Below, one piece after another: positions 58,220 through 64,000 of a stretch of 64,000 bases of DNA. Where the stretch lies: the NCBI GenBank assembly GCA_963522145.1, contig CAUQXI010000004.1, positions 62,001-126,000 of the forward strand. The letters are read 5' to 3'. Position 1 is the first letter of the stretch. Every line of letters starts with the position of its first letter. A program made the translations under genes and the position numbers. A model generated the notes under the pieces. It was not told the origin of the DNA. It made no database searches and worked only from the letters and a program-made list of their open reading frames with translations. Origin of the DNA: Mesorhizobium_B sp963522145 (GTDB taxonomy: Bacteria > Pseudomonadota > Alphaproteobacteria > Rhizobiales > Rhizobiaceae).

Positions 58220-59839
58220 CTAGCGGCTGATCTCGGCCAGCGGCAGGTTGCAGCAGGCGCTGTAGCGCACGCCCTTGAGGTCGGAGCGATAAGCGAAGAT
58301 CACGTCCGGGCTCACCATCGGCAGGATGATGTGGTCGTTGATCATCTCCTGTCCGAGCTCATGCCAGAGCTTGCCGGCCTCTTCCCCGCTCTTGGCAGCC
58401 AGCGCCGCCTTGTAGAGCTCGCTTTCCTTCGCGTTCACCAGGGACGGATCGACCAGCGTGCCGGCGCGCTTGCCCCACGGGCTTTCCGCCGTCATCGCGA
58501 AGTAGTCGGGATATTGCGACGTGCCGTAGAAGTCGGGCGCATAGAACACGGCCGACATCGCCACGCCGTCCTCGCTGTTGGCGCGCTCGCGCCATGTGGC
58601 GAAGGGAACCGGCTGGAGATTGACGGTGACGTTGATCTTGGAAAGGTCCTGCTGGATCTTCTGCATCATCAGCGAGAGATCGACGCCGTAGATGTTCATG
58701 TTGGGGAACACGGCTTCGAGCGTGAGCCCATTTGCCTGGCCGGCCGCGGCAAGCTTCTCCTTGGCCTTTTCGGGGTCATAGGCGCGCGGCTCGAAGCCGT
58801 CGCCGCCGGGGAAGCCGAGCGGGATCGGCGTCATGATCACCCGGCCCGCATCGCCCACGGTGAACTCCACCACGCCCTGCTGGTCGATGCCGAGCGCGAT
58901 CGCCTCGCGGATCTCCTTGGTCAGCGGCACCTTGTTGGACTTCGCGCGCGGTGCGAGCGCCACATAGATGAAGTTGTAGGAGGGGATGGACGATACCGTG
59001 ATTTTGGGATCGGAAAGGGTCTTCGCGGTTTCAGGATCCACCTGCATGGCGATGTCGGCGTTGCCGCTTTGCAGCATCTGCGCCTGTGCCACCGCGTCCT
59101 TGACCTGCTTGAACACGACCTGGCCCATGGCCGGCTTCTTGCCCCAATAGGCGTCGTTGCGCTTCAGGCGCAGCTCGGCATTGGGCTCATAGGCTTCAAG
59201 CACATAGGGGCCGCTGCCCGCCGACTGGCTGAGGAACCACTGCTCGGCATTGTCCGTGGTCGCGGCGCTTCCATCGGCCTTGGCGCCGGCAGCCGAGGCC
59301 ACGTCGCTGTTGATGATCACCGCATAGGGCGCGGCCGTGATGCCCAGGAACTCCGAGCTTGGCGCCGAAAGCGTGGCGACCACGGTCTTGTCGTCGGGCG
59401 TTTCGATGGAGGAAATGCCGCCCATGAGGAAGGATGGGCTTGCCGCGAGGTTCTTGAGCCGCTCCCAGGACCATTTCACGTCCTTGGCCTCGACGGGCGA
59501 GCCGTCCGAGAACTTCGCTTCAGGTGCGATGTGGAAGGTGAACTTGGTTTGCGCCTCGTCCGCCTCCCATTTCGTCGCGAGCAGCGGCACGAGCTTGTTC
59601 TCCGCATCCAGCGTCAGAAGCGTTTCATAGGTGCTGGAATTGTAGATCTGGCAGGTGTCGCAGAAGGAACGGTGCGGATCGAGCGAGTTCAAATCCATGC
59701 TGCGCGCGATGATCAGCGGCTGGCTGTCCTGCGCAAGCGCACTCGCGGGCGCCGCGAGCCCGAGCGCTCCGGCCAGAGCGAGCGCGGCGATCGTGCTGTT
59801 CGCGAGAGCGAGAAGACGGGACCGTGTGCTTTGCTTCAT
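58220..59839 (-). CDS. Periplasmic peptide/opine-type substrate-binding protein (family 5)
   Basis: 539 residues from ATG 59839 (GGGAG seven bases upstream; an ATG six bases earlier is too close). A Sec signal peptide (about 1-36; LALAGALGLAAPASALA) leads to SBP-bac-5 features RSMDLNSLDPHRSFCDTC, YETLLTLD, PYVLEAYEPNAELRL and IREAIALGIDQQGVVEFTVGD. It is the likely partner of the 49248-53217 importer, though transcribed separately and from the opposite strand, with otnK and aldolase downstream. Ligand unknown. Confidence 0.9.
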   Translation of the reverse strand: MKQSTRSRLLALANSTIAALALAGALGLAAPASALAQDSQPLIIARSMDLNSLDPHRSFCDTCQIYNSSTYETLLTLDAENKLVPLLATKWEADEAQTKFTFHIAPEAKFSDGSPVEAKDVKWSWERLKNLAASPSFLMGGISSIETPDDKTVVATLSAPSSEFLGITAAPYAVIINSDVASAAGAKADGSAATTDNAEQWFLSQSAGSGPYVLEAYEPNAELRLKRNDAYWGKKPAMGQVVFKQVKDAVAQAQMLQSGNADIAMQVDPETAKTLSDPKITVSSIPSYNFIYVALAPRAKSNKVPLTKEIREAIALGIDQQGVVEFTVGDAGRVIMTPIPLGFPGGDGFEPRAYDPEKAKEKLAAAGQANGLTLEAVFPNMNIYGVDLSLMMQKIQQDLSKINVTVNLQPVPFATWRERANSEDGVAMSAVFYAPDFYGTSQYPDYFAMTAESPWGKRAGTLVDPSLVNAKESELYKAALAAKSGEEAGKLWHELGQEMINDHIILPMVSPDVIFAYRSDLKGVRYSACCNLPLAEISR

Positions 59840-60129
59840 GTTCATTCTCCCATTGCGGATGATGGAAAGCGCTTCGTGTTGTTCTTGCTCTTGGGGCGGG
59901 TGCCGGACGGCGCTGCCCATATTGATTGAAAACCTCGTCGCTGTGACTGTGTCACACCATTGAGCCCGGAGTGAAGTCCGTTCGCGCGAGCGGTTGCGCC
60001 GCAAGGATTATTGATAAAAAATTCGATTTACAATCGTCACTGCGATGCGTCCGCGCCGAAAATCCCACCCCACCCGTCGCTCTTACCAGCTATTTTCCCG
60101 GGCATGACCGGACGCCCAAGCCTCCGGCT
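59840..60129. promoter_or_regulatory. Promoter region of the binding-protein gene
   Basis: 290 bases between the tetR stop and the binding-protein start, no gene. It contains the TGTGAC palindrome and a TTGTAA...TAATCC pair 17 bases apart on the minus strand that could be a sigma-70 promoter. Confidence 0.4.
59942..59956. promoter_or_regulatory. Candidate TetR operator, TGTGAC-TGT-GTCACA
   Basis: A perfect inverted repeat (6-base arms, 3-base spacer) lies about 100 bases upstream of the binding-protein start, in the gap to the tetR gene. Symmetry and size suit a TetR dimer site; CRP-like half-sites (TGTGA) are the alternative. AT-rich sequence at 60010-60035 could hold the promoter. Confidence 0.58.
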
Positions 60130-60795
60130 TCATCCGCGCGGCGTGAGGATCTCGGGCAGGTAGCAGCGAAGATAGGCGATGCCGGCCTGATGCGCCTCGG
60201 CGACATACTGGTCGGTGATCAAACCATGGCGGCTGTAGGCAAGGCTGAACACCCCGTCGATGACGGAGAAGTAGGTCGCCAGCCGGCGGTCCCAGTCGGG
60301 GATGAGCGGCATGTGGAAATAGTGTTCCAGAAGGGCCGCGCGTTTTTCCGCGAGATGGAAATATTGCGAGGTATCCGCGGTCTTCACCTCCGCGCTGATA
60401 TTGGCTCCGAAGAAGAGGCGCAGAGCGGCGGGATGCTCGTTGTGGTAGCGGGCGGCACCCGTCACCTTCTGCCGCAGCATGTCCTGCCAGCTGGCGGGCG
60501 GCACGGCCAGCCGCTCTCCCGACATGGCGAGCAGAGCCTGGTGGTGCACGGTCGCCAGTGCCAGGAGTGCCGCTTCCTTGTTGGGAAAGAAGTGATACAC
60601 GGACGCGGGCGGCACTCCGGCCTTTTCGGCGATCTGGGTCAGCCCGACATCGCCCAAGCCGTTTTCGGCGAGAAGAACTTCCAGCGCATCCAGAAGGATC
60701 TTGAATCGAAGCTGCCCCGGCCGCCGCTGCGGCTGCCGCGCCACGCTTCGCTTGCCCGTCTGTTCGCCCATTTCCGCCTGCTCGCCCTGGCGCAC
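60130..60795 (-). CDS. TetR-family transcriptional regulator
   Basis: 221 residues. N-terminal HTH at about 45-70 (GLTQIAEKAGVPPASVYHFFPNKEAALLAL) and a helical ligand domain. GTG 60795 has GGAGGAG four bases before it. It is the probable regulator of the binding-protein/otnK unit downstream and perhaps of the adjacent beta-oxidation gene, 94 bases upstream in the same orientation. Confidence 0.88.
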   Translation of the reverse strand: MRQGEQAEMGEQTGKRSVARQPQRRPGQLRFKILLDALEVLLAENGLGDVGLTQIAEKAGVPPASVYHFFPNKEAALLALATVHHQALLAMSGERLAVPPASWQDMLRQKVTGAARYHNEHPAALRLFFGANISAEVKTADTSQYFHLAEKRAALLEHYFHMPLIPDWDRRLATYFSVIDGVFSLAYSRHGLITDQYVAEAHQAGIAYLRCYLPEILTPRG

Positions 60796-60889
60796 GCGCG
60801 CTCCTCCGCCTCCCTAGCCCGGCGCCGAGCTATAAGGGAAATCCAGACGGTGGGCCATGCGGGGCGGTGGAAAGCTGCGGCCGAAGCGT

Positions 60890-62956
<2,067 letters not shown>

Positions 62957-63282
62957 GTCCGTTCCTTTTTTCCAGCCGGTTCAGTAAGCCAGGATGCCGG
63001 CTTCGTCCTGCGCGAGGATGCGCGTGCAGTGCTCGTTGTCGCCGAAGGTGATCCCGAAGACGGCAAGCTTGCGGAACAGGCGGCCGGCAGCGCTTTCTCT
63101 TCTCAGCCTGATGCCACCATGATCGTCAATGGGCTGCGTCCGCGGCACGGAAACAGCAGGGCAGGGCGACCACATCCCTGCCCGCTTTGCCGACCGCGTT
63201 TCCTGAGGCATAAGGCCAACGCAAGACATCAGGCACGGCGATGGGCGGGCCGCCTGTCGTGGCGAGATATGAGGAAGCAGCG
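62957..63282. other. Intergenic region, possibly with a gene remnant
   Basis: 326 bases. On the minus strand 62981-63080 reads an open, protein-like C-terminus (RKLAVFGITFGDNEHCTRI, ending at a TGA at 62981), which looks like the tail of a degraded or unrecognised gene; no start or family could be assigned. The remainder shows nothing I recognise. Confidence 0.3.
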
Positions 63283-64000
63283 ATGACCGAGCGATTGAGG
63301 GTTCTCGTGGTGGGTCTCGGCCATATGGGCGCGTCCCATGCTTCCGCTTACCACCGGCTCGACGGCTTCGAGATTGTCGGGCTGATGAGCCGCTCGATCA
63401 AGAGCAAGCCCGTTCCCGCCGAGCTTGAAGGCTATCCACTCTTCGAGGATTATGAGCAGGCGCTAGCGGAAACCCGGCCCGATGCGGTGTCGATCAATTC
63501 TTGGCCGGACACCCATGCCGACTACGCGCTGAAGGCGATCGCGGCTGGCTGCCATGTCTTCATGGAAAAGCCGATCGCCACTACGATCGCGGATGCCGAG
63601 AAGGTCGCGGCAGCCGCGCGTGCGAAGAACCGCAAGCTCGTGCTCGGCTATATCCTTCGTGTCCACCCGTCCTGGATAAAGTTCATCGAGATGGGCCGAA
63701 CGCTCGGCAAGCCGCTGGTGATGCGGCTCAACCTCAATCAGCAATCGAGCGGGCCAGCCTGGCACTGGCACAAGAACCTGATCGACTCGCTGATCCCCAT
63801 TGTCGATTGCGGCGTTCATTATGTGGATGTGATGTGCCAGCTGACGGGCGCGAAACCCGTGCGCGTCCATGGCATCGGCGCCAAGCTCTGGGCGGATGCC
63901 GCGCGGCAGAATTACGGCCATCTCCACGTCACCTTCGATGACGGCTCCGTCGGCTGGTACGAGGCGGGTTGGGGCCCGATGATGAGCGAGACCGCTTATT
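63283..64000 (+). CDS. Gfo/Idh/MocA-family NAD(P)-dependent oxidoreductase, 3' end outside window
   Basis: 239 codons to the window edge, no stop. It opens with the Rossmann motif VLVVGLGHMGASH and has the conserved HVFMEKPIATT (Lys of EKP) and the C-terminal-domain motif DCGVHYVDVMCQLTG (His used in catalysis). GAGGA precedes ATG 63283. Substrate not inferable; the family oxidises sugars, inositols and amino sugars. Nearby genes are beta-oxidation and threonate-type enzymes. Confidence 0.88.
   Translation, partial: MTERLRVLVVGLGHMGASHASAYHRLDGFEIVGLMSRSIKSKPVPAELEGYPLFEDYEQALAETRPDAVSINSWPDTHADYALKAIAAGCHVFMEKPIATTIADAEKVAAAARAKNRKLVLGYILRVHPSWIKFIEMGRTLGKPLVMRLNLNQQSSGPAWHWHKNLIDSLIPIVDCGVHYVDVMCQLTGAKPVRVHGIGAKLWADAARQNYGHLHVTFDDGSVGWYEAGWGPMMSETAY

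Noticed and set aside
58331..59929. Plus-strand open frame of 532 codons opposite the binding-protein gene
   Set aside because: Antisense shadow of a well-supported signal-peptide-bearing protein.

Overview
The window is about 64 kb of high-GC DNA (third codon positions almost always G or C) from an alphaproteobacterium, most likely a member of the Hyphomicrobiales/Rhizobiales. The inference rests on the mix of genes: many ABC uptake systems with TAT-type binding proteins, a GlgE/maltokinase trehalose-glucan cluster, an EpmA/EF-P pair, and a GGAAC-N16-CGTT promoter of the EcfG general-stress type. No rRNA, tRNA, insertion sequence, CRISPR array or phage gene was seen. The genes are densely packed, often with 4-base ATGA or GTGA overlaps, so this reads as stable chromosome or chromid rather than a mobile island.

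Layout. (1) 1-7225: the edge of a LivM permease gene, an FAD amine oxidoreductase, and divergently an RpiR regulator heading an overlapping operon (isochorismatase-fold hydrolase, glutamine synthetase-like ligase, N-formylglutamate amidohydrolase-like enzyme, class III aminotransferase). This resembles a gamma-glutamylated amine pathway with an unusual hydrolase. (2) 7305-17123: a LysR regulator facing a nine-gene-length operon: ATPase, TAT-type binding protein and two permeases of the spermidine/putrescine type, then a creatinase-like M24 hydrolase, a zinc-dependent HDAC-fold deacetylase, a saccharopine dehydrogenase-like enzyme and an aldehyde dehydrogenase. (3) 17222-19714: a secreted caspase-fold protein with 48-residue repeats. 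(4) 19745-32025, all on the minus strand: a second spermidine/putrescine-type importer, a Gfo/Idh/MocA oxidoreductase, a DUF1349 protein, a proline racemase-family enzyme, a GntR/FCD regulator, a DapA-family enzyme, an aldehyde dehydrogenase and a GMC oxidoreductase. Five AT-rich intergenic sites here share the core ATATTGKAT and look like the operators of the GntR protein. (5) 32202-36042: an OsmU/Yeh-type quaternary amine importer. (6) 36359-48772: two small proteins (one behind an EcfG-type promoter), epmA and efp, a GH13 protein, glgE, maltokinase, recX, a diguanylate cyclase and a two-subunit transketolase. (7) 49248-62956: a dipeptide/oligopeptide-type ABC importer whose binding protein lies on the opposite strand with otnK and an aldolase, a CoA transferase, a semialdehyde dehydrogenase, a TetR regulator and a fused enoyl-CoA hydratase/3-hydroxyacyl-CoA dehydrogenase. 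A second Gfo/Idh/MocA gene runs off the right edge.

Taken together the window is a run of import-plus-catabolism modules, each with its own regulator, aimed at nitrogen-containing small molecules (polyamine-like, hydroxyproline-like, betaine-like, peptide-like), interrupted by a housekeeping and stress block. The most promising unexplored parts are the operon at 8289-17123, the regulon at 19745-32050 with its shared operator, and the repeat-bearing caspase-like protein. All substrate assignments are inference from gene content.
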